Shown one piece after another: positions 25,755 through 33,013 of a stretch of 64,000 nucleotides of DNA (within the stretch, counting starts at the first letter, position 1; each line of letters begins with the position of its first letter). Source of the stretch: an uncultured Collinsella sp. GTDB lineage: Bacteria; Actinomycetota; Coriobacteriia; Coriobacteriales; Coriobacteriaceae. The notes beneath the pieces are model-generated. The model searched no databases. It saw nothing but the letters and a program-made list of their open reading frames with translations, and was not told the origin of the DNA. The stretch lies in NCBI GenBank assembly GCA_937995345.1, contig CALKKS010000015.1, positions 62,001 to 126,000 of the forward strand, read 5' to 3'. A program made the position numbers and the translations under genes.

Positions 25755-25849
25755 GGCCCGGCCGGCGACGAGGTATTTGGTAGTCGAGCGATCCCGCAGG
25801 AGCAGCCGAGAACCAGCGAGACACCAAATACCTCGTCGCCGGCCGGGCC
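25755..25849. repeat. Perfect 27-base-pair palindrome with 41-base loop
   Basis: Bases 25755-25781 (beginning GGCCCGGCCGGCGACGAGG) are exactly complementary to 25823-25849. It lies just downstream of the SRP RNA terminator and upstream of the ABC operon. No gene or T tract is present. The loop is purine-rich with no further strong structure. Confidence 0.9.
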
Positions 25850-25861
25850 ATGTCGCGGCAC

Positions 25862-25880
25862 CAAAAAGCGCCCGTGCGCT
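25862..25880 (-). terminator. SRP RNA terminator
   Basis: AGCGC-ACGG-GCGCT hairpin followed by TTTTT on the minus strand directly at the 3' end of the SRP RNA. Confidence 0.75.
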
Positions 25881-25978
25881 CGATGGATTCGGATGCCCGA
25901 CAGAGGCTCCTTATGGCTGCTTCCTTCCGGACCTGACCAGATTCGGAACATGTCGTCATCCGAACCCATCGAACGCGC
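25876..25978 (-). ncRNA. ffs: Signal recognition particle RNA, small bacterial (4.5S) type
   Basis: The minus strand carries the universal SRP domain IV core GGTCAGGTCCGGAAGGAAGC followed by AGCC, flanked by complementary arms that begin GCGTTCGATGGGTTCGGATG on the 5' side and match the 3' side with only G-U wobbles. This gives the expected single long hairpin of about 100 bases with the GGAA-type tip region. It binds Ffh and targets ribosomes making membrane proteins to the translocon. The exact ends are estimated from where the outer stem stops. Confidence 0.93.
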
Positions 25979-26023
25979 TAGGCGCTCGATATATCTTACC
26001 CGCTCCCGCCCGATGGGGCAAGG

Positions 26024-26281
26024 TAGCTAATTTGGGACGAGGCTTTTTTGACTACTCGGGCAATCGGATCGGCAAGTAGTCAAAATCGCCCCGTTCCAAA
26101 AAGACTGGTCTGACGCTGTGCCACGAAAGTGGCCTATCTACTACGTTTGGACCGTAGGGGTCAACCATAGCCGGCTTTTTCGAAAATCGGCAAGCTCTCT
26201 ACCTGCGGTTTCATTTTTGCAAATTCCGAGATGGTCGAGGGTGGCCGGTTAAACGTAGTAGATGGCCGCATTTCGTGGCGG
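26024..26281 (+). repeat. Composite repeat A+B, copy 1
   Basis: Element A (26024-26112) starts TAGCTAATTTGGGACGAGGC and folds as a hairpin with arms GACTACT/AGTAGTC and GGGACG/CGTTCC. Element B (26119-26281) is a 163-base imperfect palindrome with outer arms GCCACGAAA/TTTCGTGGC and inner CTACTACGTTT/AAACGTAGTAG. The same A+B unit recurs in inverted orientation at 53314-53570. No convincing coding sequence; a 62-codon frame here is not conserved in the second copy. Confidence 0.8.
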
Positions 26282-26330
26282 ACGGTCCGACCCAAGGCAC
26301 AAGGCGGCCAGCCTCGGATGACCATTCACG

Positions 26331-26399
26331 AAGTTGCGGTGGAATACGGACTGAATTGGCACCTTAAAGGCAAAAACACTCCGTATTTCACCGCAACTT
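26331..26399. repeat. Family C palindrome, copy 1
   Basis: Outer arms AAGTTGCGGTGGAATA and TATTTCACCGCAACTT continue into inner arms CGGA/TCCG. Copy 2 at 52886 shares the outer 16 bases but has a different self-complementary inner stem. It ends 17 bases from the kinase-fusion stop codon. Confidence 0.8.
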
Positions 26400-26415
26400 A
26401 TCGAGGGGATGGGTT

Positions 26416-28197
26416 TTAGAGGCGGGCGAGGTCGTAGGCTTGGGCGGCTGCTTCACCGGCGCAGATGAGGTTGGTTGTGGCCTCTTGCACACCGAGCGCC
26501 TGGTCGAGGGGCATAGGCTTACGACAAATCGGCAGCACCAGGTCGATGCCCCGCTCGTACACCGCATCCAGGTTGTCGGCACGACCACCTACGACGGCAA
26601 CAACCGGCTTGCCATAGCGCTTGGCACGGCGGGCCACACCCACCGGCGCCTTGCCGGCGGCGGATTGCTCGTCCATATTGCCCTCGCCCGTTATGACCAG
26701 GTCGACATCGCGCACGTGCTCGTCAAACCCAATCAGATCAAGCACCGTCTCCACGCCCGAGCGTAGCTCTGCACCGAGCGCTAGCAGCGCGGCGCCCAGA
26801 CCACCGGCGGCACCGGCACCGGGCACACCGAGCACCGAGCCAAATGTCCGTGCACCCTCGGATGTGCGCAACAACCCCTGGGCTCGAGCTCCGGCAATCG
26901 CAGCATCGAGCAGGCGTCCGTAGCCGACCATCCAGCTGTCGTACCCGCGCAGCGCTTCGATATCGTCTGTCGGCAGGCCCTTTTGCCCGCCAAACACCAC
27001 AAGTGCCCCGCGACGCCCCACGAGCGGATTCTCGACATCGGACAGCACGACGATGCGTGCGCCGCCCAAAGCCTGCAGCGCTGGCGCCAAATCAACGCTC
27101 GCCACCTGCTCAAGGCCCGCAAGCCCCGGCGCGACATCGCAGCCCTGATCATCGACCACACGCGCGCCCAGCGCCTGCAACATGCCGGCGCCACCGTCGT
27201 TGGTGGCGCTGCCGCCCAAGCCAATATAGATAGTCTTTGCCCCGGCACGAACCGCACGGAGCATCAGCTCGCCCACGCCATAGGTCGAAGCCGCAAGCGC
27301 CGCCGATTCCGTGCAAGGTGAGTACCCGATGCCTGCGGCTTCGGCCATCTCAATGACAGCCGACTCGTGCTCGCCGTCCACCAGCATCCGGGCAGACACG
27401 CGGTCGTCCAAGGGGCCTGCAACTTCACATGCCACGACCTCACCGCCGCACGCGGCAACGGCATCGAGCGTTCCCTCACCACCATCTGCCAGCGGCAATG
27501 CGCGCACCTCGGCATCGGGCCACACACGGCGCACGCCTTCGACAACGGCCTCCTCCGCCTGCGCACTCGAAACGCTGCCCTTAAAGGAATCGATCGCCAA
27601 CAGCACACGGCGGGGCCGGCGACACGCGGCACCAAAATCGACCGCCTCAACGGCAATATCTTCGGCACACGCGAGCGCCTCAGCATGAGCGGCATGCGCC
27701 TCAAGATCGGCCCCACAACCGCAGCCAGCACCATCGGTGCCACGCAGCCCACTAAAATAGCTGCTCAACACCTCACGACACTCATCTGCCAGCACGCCGG
27801 CGGTCACATTAAACCGATGATTCAGGCGCGAGTCGGCATTCAAATCGTATAGGGATCCCAACGCGCCCGCCTTGGCGTCGGTTGCGCCGTACACGCAGCG
27901 CCCCACGCGCGCGTTAACCATAAGCCCCGCGCACATGCAGCAGGGCTCGAGCGTCACGTAGACCGTACAATCGAAAAGGCGCCAGCGACCGAGCGACTGC
28001 GCGGCGGCGCATAGGGCCGCAAACTCGGCATGCGCCGAAGGGTCTTGGTCGAGCTCGCGGCGATTATGCGCCCGCGCGACGATCTCACCCGCGCGCACTA
28101 CCACGGCACCGATCGGCACCTCGCCCACCGCCGCCGCGGCACGCGCCTCCGCGAGCGCCTCGCGCATGAACTTCTCATCGATTCCGGTGCTCGTCAT
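26416..28197 (-). CDS. tadA: Fused tRNA adenosine deaminase (TadA) - glycerate kinase
   Basis: 593 residues in one frame. Residues 1-150 are TadA-like: the zinc site HAE (His56, Glu58) and PCCMC (Cys86, Cys89), with NRREL and ARVGRCVYGATD; this enzyme makes inosine-34 in tRNA-Arg(ACG). A Gly/Cys/Ala-rich linker (about 151-194) leads to a complete type 1 glycerate kinase domain (about 197-593; VLLAIDSFKGSVSSAQA, LADGGEGTLDAV, GLGGSATNDGGAGML, ITGEGNMDEQS), which phosphorylates glycerate. The two are normally separate genes. ATG 28197 has GGGGAGG upstream. The linker has no stop or obvious frameshift, so the fusion appears genuine unless a sequencing error removed a stop. Confidence 0.87.
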   Translation of the reverse strand: MTSTGIDEKFMREALAEARAAAAVGEVPIGAVVVRAGEIVARAHNRRELDQDPSAHAEFAALCAAAQSLGRWRLFDCTVYVTLEPCCMCAGLMVNARVGRCVYGATDAKAGALGSLYDLNADSRLNHRFNVTAGVLADECREVLSSYFSGLRGTDGAGCGCGADLEAHAAHAEALACAEDIAVEAVDFGAACRRPRRVLLAIDSFKGSVSSAQAEEAVVEGVRRVWPDAEVRALPLADGGEGTLDAVAACGGEVVACEVAGPLDDRVSARMLVDGEHESAVIEMAEAAGIGYSPCTESAALAASTYGVGELMLRAVRAGAKTIYIGLGGSATNDGGAGMLQALGARVVDDQGCDVAPGLAGLEQVASVDLAPALQALGGARIVVLSDVENPLVGRRGALVVFGGQKGLPTDDIEALRGYDSWMVGYGRLLDAAIAGARAQGLLRTSEGARTFGSVLGVPGAGAAGGLGAALLALGAELRSGVETVLDLIGFDEHVRDVDLVITGEGNMDEQSAAGKAPVGVARRAKRYGKPVVAVVGGRADNLDAVYERGIDLVLPICRKPMPLDQALGVQEATTNLICAGEAAAQAYDLARL

Positions 28198-28248
28198 CGT
28201 TCGCCTCCCCTGTTGCAAATCCAAAACGATGCTATCATTACGACACAC

Positions 28249-28338
28249 GGAGAGATGGCAGAGCGGTTGAATGCGGCGGTCTTGAAAACCGTTGAGCGCG
28301 AGAGCGTTCCGGGGGTTCGAATCCCCCTCTCTCCGCCA
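28249..28338 (+). tRNA. tRNA-Ser (anticodon UGA)
   Basis: Acceptor stem GGAGAGA (28249-28255) pairs with TCTCTCC (28328-28334); the anticodon loop CTTGAAA gives UGA; a long variable arm (GAGCGCGAGAGCGTTC region) typical of serine tRNAs and a T arm GGGGGTTCGAATCCCCC follow. The discriminator is G at 28335 and CCA is encoded (28336-28338). Divergent from the tadA fusion. Confidence 0.96.
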
Positions 28339-28341
28339 CTC

Positions 28342-28926
28342 TTAGTGACCCACCGGCGTCATGGTCCGCTCGAACAGCGCATCGACCACGTCGGCGATTT
28401 CGGATCGGCGCTCTAGTACGTGGCCCGATTCCCACCACATGGTAAAGAGCCGAATAATGCCGCCGGCGACAAACTCAGACGTTGTCTCGAGCGATACGGG
28501 CGCGAGCGCGTCCTCGTCAAGCGCGCTCATCACGCGCCCGCGTATGGAGCGCGCGATGCGGTCGCAAATCATGCTGGTCAGCATACCCGACATACTGCTC
28601 GCCAAAATGTTATCCATGAGCTGCTCATGTGCCAGAACCAGATCCATGGCATCGGCGAACACTTCGTGGCGAAGCGCGCGCACGTCCTCGGCGCCCTCCG
28701 CGCCATCCGCATCGGCCCGCTTTTGCGGCAGGCCCGACATGAGCTCGTCGATATAGAAAGCAAAGTAATCGTTTTTGTCGCGGAAGTGCTTGTAGAACGT
28801 CGTCCGACGAATCATAGCGCGGTCGCACAGCATGGCAACCGTCACGTCCTCAAACCGATGCTCTTCGAGCAGCTCAGTAAAGGCCTCGAACAGGGCCCGA
28901 TAGGTTTTCTTGATACGAAGGTCCAT
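28342..28926 (-). CDS. TetR/AcrR-family regulator
   Basis: 194-residue regulator. The N-terminal RIKKTYRALFEAFTELLEEH and MIRRTTFYKHFRDKNDYFAFY form the TetR helix-turn-helix; the C-terminal half resembles the Tet-like DhaS/YbiH-type sensors with hydrophobic FVAGGIIRLFTMWWESGH. ATG 28926 is supported by GAGGAGG nine bases upstream; the longer frame is non-coding. It ends four bases from the tRNA and is divergent from lemA, so lemA or a gene elsewhere could be the target. No clear palindromic operator was found in the shared spacer. Confidence 0.86.
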   Translation of the reverse strand: MDLRIKKTYRALFEAFTELLEEHRFEDVTVAMLCDRAMIRRTTFYKHFRDKNDYFAFYIDELMSGLPQKRADADGAEGAEDVRALRHEVFADAMDLVLAHEQLMDNILASSMSGMLTSMICDRIARSIRGRVMSALDEDALAPVSLETTSEFVAGGIIRLFTMWWESGHVLERRSEIADVVDALFERTMTPVGH

Positions 28927-29047
28927 ACGTATCGCCCTCCTCAAGGAAAAGACAGCGCTCACTAATCTGTCGCATATCTTACACCTGTATCGCCCGCCCC
29001 CTGGCAATTGGCCTCACCTTGGTGGAAACATAACGCTTACCGGAAAG

Positions 29048-29077
29048 TTCGGTATCGCCAAAGGTTGCGGGTATACT
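29048..29077 (+). promoter_or_regulatory. Possible lemA promoter
   Basis: TATACT at 29072-29077 is a good -10; TTCGGT at 29048-29053 would be a weak -35 with an 18-base spacer. Confidence 0.4.
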
Positions 29078-29138
29078 AGTAGCGTTACACCAACGGCAGC
29101 CGGCGGAAGACGCCGCGGCCATTCGAAACGGAGACACC

Positions 29139-29690
29139 ATGATTCCCGTCATCATCGGTATCGTTGTTGTCGTTGTGATTGTCTGCGCCATCGCCGGCAT
29201 CTACAACAACATGGTCACCAAGCGCAATCGCATTGATAACGCCTGGCAGAACATCGACACGCAGCTGCAGCGCCGCAACGACCTGATCCCTAACCTAGTC
29301 GAGACCGTCAAGGGCTACGCCAAACACGAACAGGACACACTTGCCGCTGTGGTCAACGCGCGCAACGCCGCCGTGAGCGCTACCACGCCCGAAGCCAAGA
29401 TGGAAGCCGACAACGTGCTGACCGGCGCCCTGCGCCAGCTCTTCGCCGTGGCCGAGGCTTACCCCGATCTTAAGGCGAACACCAACTTTACGCAGCTCCA
29501 AGCCACGCTCGAAGACACCGAGAACAAGGTGAGCTACGCGCGCCAGAGCTACAACGACTGCGTGCTTAGCTACAACAACGCCATCCAGACCTTCCCGGCC
29601 GTCATCTTTGCCGGCATCTTCCAGTTTAAGGAGCGCCAGGGCTTCGAGGCCGTCGAGGCCGCCCGCCAGGCACCGACCGTCAAGTTCTAG
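29139..29690 (+). CDS. lemA: LemA-family membrane-anchored protein
   Basis: 183 residues: an N-terminal membrane helix (IIGIVVVVVIVCAIAGIY, about 4-22) and a cytosolic or surface helical-bundle domain with the hallmark NAWQNIDTQLQRRNDLIPNL (36-55), AYPDLKAN and the C-terminal FQFKERQGFE. LemA proteins are widespread with no agreed biochemical role. ATG 29139 has GGAG at normal spacing. Usually near HtpX-like proteases or TPM-domain proteins, none of which is present here. Confidence 0.9.
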   Translation: MIPVIIGIVVVVVIVCAIAGIYNNMVTKRNRIDNAWQNIDTQLQRRNDLIPNLVETVKGYAKHEQDTLAAVVNARNAAVSATTPEAKMEADNVLTGALRQLFAVAEAYPDLKANTNFTQLQATLEDTENKVSYARQSYNDCVLSYNNAIQTFPAVIFAGIFQFKERQGFEAVEAARQAPTVKF

Positions 29691-29727
29691 TAGACACGGC
29701 CGAGCTTCCGCCAGCACATTGATTCTT

Positions 29728-29788
29728 GGGGTCCAGGGCAATCGCCCTGGACCCCTTCTTTATAAAAAGCGCGGCCGAAAGGCCGCGC
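29728..29788. terminator. Two terminators, one for lemA and one facing ilvE
   Basis: GGGGTCCAGGGC-AATC-GCCCTGGACCCC (29728-29755) followed by TTCTTT terminates lemA. GCGCGGCC-GAAA-GGCCGCGC (29769-29788) has T runs on the minus strand and serves transcripts coming from ilvE. Confidence 0.85.
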
Positions 29789-29842
29789 ACCATCTTTAAT
29801 TCAGATTAATATTTGCCCGTACGGCGATATCGAGGTAACGCA

Positions 29843-29967
29843 GGCCCGAGGGCGGCCTTCCTTTCCGGCGCACTCCGCAGGACGAAAGAACCCCCGCCGC
29901 ACATAGTGCGCAGCGGGGGTTCTTTCATGTCCGAGGACGCGCCGAAAAGGAAGGCCGCCCTCGGGCC
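29843..29967. repeat. Nested inverted repeat with 22-base perfect arms after ilvE
   Basis: Bases 29843-29864 (starting GGCCCGAGGGCGGCC) are exactly complementary to 29946-29967. Inside is a second strong hairpin, GAAAGAACCCCCGC/GCGGGGGTTCTTTC (29884-29926). Downstream of ilvE on its strand. Same layout as 19541-19650: long outer arms around a terminator-like core. Confidence 0.85.
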
Positions 29968-29983
29968 GGACAGCTAAGACAGC

Positions 29984-31036
29984 TTACGCGACGGTGTAAA
30001 CCCAGTTGTGCTTATCCTCAACAGCACCAGACTGGATGCCCGTCAGGGTCTCGCGGAGCCTCTTCATCACAGGACCGATCTCGGTGTAGCCAGCCGGGAA
30101 GGTCACAGTCTCGTCGGCACCGTAGACCTTGTTGTCGATCTCGCCCACCGGGGAGATAACGGCAGCGGTGCCGCACAGACCGCACTCAACAAAGGTGCCG
30201 GCCTTGACCTCGGCCCACTCGACGGGACGCTGGTCGACGGTCATGCCCAGGTCCTGAGCAACCTGAACGAGCGAACGGCGGGTGATGGAGGGAAGAATGG
30301 AGTCGGTGTGTGACTGCGGAACGACGAGCGTGCCGTCCTCCTTCACGAACAGGACGTTGGCGCCACCGGTCTCCTCGACATAGGTGCGGGACTCGGAGTC
30401 GAGATACAGGTTCTCGGCATAGCCCTCGCGGTGAGCCTCCATCGTGGGCTTCAGGGACATGGCGTAGTTGAGGCCGGCCTTGATATTGCCGGTGCCGTGC
30501 GGTGCGGCGCGGTCGTACTCGGAAACGCGCAGCTTGACGGGCTTAAGGCCACCCTTAAAGTACGGACCGACCGGGGTCACGAGAATGCGGAACGTGTACT
30601 CAGGAGCGGGAGCCACGCCAATCACGTCACCGGAGCCGATCATAAACGGACGCACATACAGGGTTGCGCCAGAGCCGAAAGGCGGAACCCATGCGGCGTT
30701 GGCAGAGACGACCTGCTTGACGGCCTCGACAAACTTATCCTTGGGGAACGGGGGCATCTCCAGACGCTGGGCAGAGTTATACATGCGCTCGGCGTTCATG
30801 TCGGGACGGAAGCAGACGATGCTGCCGTCCTCGGCGGTGTAGGCCTTCAGGCCCTCAAAGACCTCCTGGCAGTAGTGGAAGATGCCGCCGCACTCGGAGA
30901 CGTGCAGGGTGTGGTCGGTGGTCAGGCCGCCCTCGTCCCACTCGCCATCCTTCCAATGGGCCTCGTAGCTGTAATCGGTCTTCATGTAGCCAAAGCCGAG
31001 GCTACCCCAATCGATATCCTTCTTCTCGACAGTCAT
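29984..31036 (-). CDS. ilvE: Branched-chain amino acid aminotransferase
   Basis: 350-residue fold-type IV PLP aminotransferase that interconverts Leu, Ile and Val with their 2-oxo acids. Motifs of the eukaryotic/actinobacterial BCAT2-like branch are visible: QEVFEGLKAY, FRPDMNAERM, YVRPFMIGS, the PLP Lys186 in GTGNIKAGLNYAM, and EETGGANVLFV. Length is typical. ATG 31036 has AAGGAG at seven bases; the longer frame is Arg-rich leader. Monocistronic with a long leader of about 150 bases below a TACAAT -10. Confidence 0.93.
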   Translation of the reverse strand: MTVEKKDIDWGSLGFGYMKTDYSYEAHWKDGEWDEGGLTTDHTLHVSECGGIFHYCQEVFEGLKAYTAEDGSIVCFRPDMNAERMYNSAQRLEMPPFPKDKFVEAVKQVVSANAAWVPPFGSGATLYVRPFMIGSGDVIGVAPAPEYTFRILVTPVGPYFKGGLKPVKLRVSEYDRAAPHGTGNIKAGLNYAMSLKPTMEAHREGYAENLYLDSESRTYVEETGGANVLFVKEDGTLVVPQSHTDSILPSITRRSLVQVAQDLGMTVDQRPVEWAEVKAGTFVECGLCGTAAVISPVGEIDNKVYGADETVTFPAGYTEIGPVMKRLRETLTGIQSGAVEDKHNWVYTVA

Positions 31037-31263
31037 ATGTCGCTCCTTACATACACGGTTGCATACTCGCGAACCCGCACGCAAGGACCGAAGCCGGCCG
31101 CGTCGCAACGTCGCACGCCCGGAGCGTAGAGCCGGACGGGACACGCGGGCAGCATCAAAGCCGATGGCGCGTCGATTCGCATGCAGGTGATTGTACTCCC
31201 CGCACGCCTTGGATAAAACGCTTTTCTTTAACTAAGTAAAGTATTTTCATTTGCCTTCAACAC
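31037..31263 (-). promoter_or_regulatory. ilvE leader and promoter region
   Basis: TACAAT (minus strand, 31190-31195) is a plausible -10 without a strong -35. The GC-rich leader of about 150 bases shows no T-box signature and no run of branched-chain codons; no other gene is seen. Confidence 0.4.
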
Positions 31264-31297
31264 AAAAGGCCCGCCATCGAATCCGATGACGGGCCTT
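31264..31297 (-). terminator. Terminator of dedA-like gene
   Basis: AAGGCCCG-TCATCGGATTCGATGG-CGGGCCTTTT hairpin with a 14-base-pair stem and short loop followed by T residues on the minus strand. Confidence 0.85.
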
Positions 31298-31325
31298 GGA
31301 ATTAACGTCCGAAAACAAGCTCGGA

Positions 31326-31973
31326 CTAGGCGTTCTTTTTACCGAGCTTAGCCTTGACCAGACCGACCACGGTCGGGATGATCGACACGGCGACGATGCC
31401 GATAATCAGCAGCTCAAAGTGCTCCTGCACAAAGGGGATGCCGCCAAAGAAGTAACCCAGCAGCGTAAAGACCGTCGACCAGGTAATGCCGCCCAGCACG
31501 TTAAAGATGACAAAATTGCGCCAGTGCATGCCGCCCATGCCGGCGATAAAAGGCACAAAGGTGCGGATGAACGGGAAGAAGCGACCGAGGAAGATGGCCA
31601 GATGGCCCCACTTATCCAGGAAATCCTCGGACTTTTTGATGCGCTCGGGCGTCATGGCCTTTACCTTGCCCGAGGCGATGATCTTGCGGCCAAAGAAGTG
31701 GCCGATCATAAAGTTGCACTGATCGCCCAGGATGGCTGCGGCCCATGCGGTGGCCAGAAGCGCCACGATGTTAAAGCCGCCGTTGTGGGCAAAGAAGCCC
31801 GAGGCAAACAGCAGCGAGTCGCCGGGAAGGAACGGGAAGAACACCACGCCCGTCTCGATAAAGATGATCAGGAACACGCAGCCGTAGGCCATGAGCGGGC
31901 CGGCGGCGATCCAGCTGGCAATCGCGGTGCGTGGATCCTTAAGCAACTCGGCGATAAAATTGATGAAACCCAT
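31326..31973 (-). CDS. DedA-family membrane protein
   Basis: 215 residues with five or so membrane segments. The DedA/VTT-domain pattern is clear: FIETGVVFFPFLPGDSLLF (40-58), a second re-entrant region with GHFFGRKI, and GRFFPFIRTFVPFIAGMG (about 136-153) containing the conserved FxRFxPxxRT-type arginine. The family acts in undecaprenyl-phosphate or phospholipid flipping and membrane homeostasis. ATG 31973 with GAGAGG upstream. Monocistronic. Confidence 0.9.
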   Translation of the reverse strand: MGFINFIAELLKDPRTAIASWIAAGPLMAYGCVFLIIFIETGVVFFPFLPGDSLLFASGFFAHNGGFNIVALLATAWAAAILGDQCNFMIGHFFGRKIIASGKVKAMTPERIKKSEDFLDKWGHLAIFLGRFFPFIRTFVPFIAGMGGMHWRNFVIFNVLGGITWSTVFTLLGYFFGGIPFVQEHFELLIIGIVAVSIIPTVVGLVKAKLGKKNA

Positions 31974-32150
31974 GAAGTAAAACCTCTCAGTTGTGGGCGC
32001 GGACACGTCCAAGTTGACCAGTATACGGTTGCGGCGCCCCCTCGTGCGCAACCCCACAAAAGCATGACTCCATTACCAGCAAGTTTGCATAACTGACACC
32101 TGTCGCCCAAAGCAAAGCAAGATCGCCCTTCCTAATCCCTAGCGAATCGC

Positions 32151-32156
32151 TATACT
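32151..32156 (+). promoter_or_regulatory. Probable -10 element of cysE
   Basis: TATACT 42 bases before the GTG start; no strong -35 hexamer is present at the right distance, so an activator may be needed. Confidence 0.4.
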
Positions 32157-32197
32157 TTATTGAATCGCATTGCCATGGCGCTGAGGGAGGGCGGCCG

Positions 32198-32902
32198 GTG
32201 AGCTTTATCAATACCATTCGCGAGGACATCAAGACCGTCCAGGCGCAAGACCCCGCTGCGCAAAATGGCCTGGTCATCTTCCTGTCCTACCCCGGCCTGC
32301 ACGCCAAGTGGAACCACGTGCCCGAGCACTGGCTGTGGGAACATGGCCATCGCTCGCTCGCCCGCGTGCTCTCGCAAATCACCCGCCACATCACCGGCGT
32401 CGAGATTCATCCCGCCGCGCAGATCGGCAAACATTTCTTTATCGACCACGCCATGGGCGTTGTCATCGGCGAGACCACCATTGTGGGCGACAACTGCGTG
32501 CTCTATCAGGGCGTCACGCTCGGCGGCACCGGCAACGAGACCGGCAAGCGCCACCCCACCCTGGGCAATAACGTCACCGTGGGCACGGGCGCCAAGGTGC
32601 TCGGCAACATCCGCATCGGCAACAACGTCAAGATCGGCGGCAACTCGGTCGTCGTCAAGGACGTGCCCGACAACTGCACCGTCGTGGGCGTGCCGGGCCG
32701 CATCATCAAGCGCAACGGCTGCCGCGTGTTCGAGGAGAGCTTCGACGCCAAGCAGCATCGCGAGTACATGCCCGACGATGCCGCCGAGCAGAGCGCCCTC
32801 AACCGCCAGGGCATCAACGAAAACGCCCGTCGCGTCAAGGAACTCGAGCGAGAGGTGGCCGAGCTCAAAGCCCTCGTCGCCAAGCTCGTGGACGAGCGCT
32901 AG
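32198..32902 (+). CDS. cysE: Serine O-acetyltransferase
   Basis: 234 residues. The left-handed beta-helix hexapeptide repeats run from ITGVEIHPAAQIGKHFFIDH to VGVPGRIIKR, including the catalytic His in FIDHAMGVVIGETTIVGDN and GVTLGGTGNETGKRHPTLGNNV. It acetylates serine for cysteine synthesis. The enzyme lacks most of the long N-terminal helical domain of E. coli CysE. After about residue 170 comes an unusual charged tail ending in a leucine-heptad segment, VKELEREVAELKALVAKL, probably a coiled coil for oligomerisation. GTG 32198 has GAGGGAGGG upstream. No cysK is adjacent. Confidence 0.92.
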   Translation: MSFINTIREDIKTVQAQDPAAQNGLVIFLSYPGLHAKWNHVPEHWLWEHGHRSLARVLSQITRHITGVEIHPAAQIGKHFFIDHAMGVVIGETTIVGDNCVLYQGVTLGGTGNETGKRHPTLGNNVTVGTGAKVLGNIRIGNNVKIGGNSVVVKDVPDNCTVVGVPGRIIKRNGCRVFEESFDAKQHREYMPDDAAEQSALNRQGINENARRVKELEREVAELKALVAKLVDER

Positions 32903-32940
32903 GGCCGTGGGCAGCCGCCACAGCATGAACGCCAACACAA

Positions 32941-32980
32941 AAGGCGCGCCAGGGAATCCGCCCCCGGCGTGCCTTCTTTT
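32941..32980 (+). terminator. Terminator of cysE
   Basis: AAGGCGCGCC...GGCGTGCCTT stem followed by CTTTT on the plus strand. Confidence 0.75.
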
Positions 32981-32984
32981 CGAT

Positions 32985-33012
32985 GTGACATGCGGGGCTG
33001 CCCCTTTGTCAC
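32985..33012. repeat. Imperfect GTGACA palindrome near ABC stop
   Basis: GTGACATGCGGGG / CCCCTTTGTCAC, an imperfect relative of the palindrome at 16078-16106, ending one base before the exporter stop codon. May help terminate the exporter operon. Confidence 0.5.
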
Positions 33013-33013
33013 C

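Noticed and set aside
26231..26419. 62-codon frame in repeat B/C
   Set aside because: It runs across two palindromic repeats, lacks a ribosome binding site and is not kept in the second copy of the repeat.
31037..31195. T-box or leader-peptide attenuator before ilvE
   Set aside because: No T-box sequence, no specifier structure and no run of Leu/Ile/Val codons.
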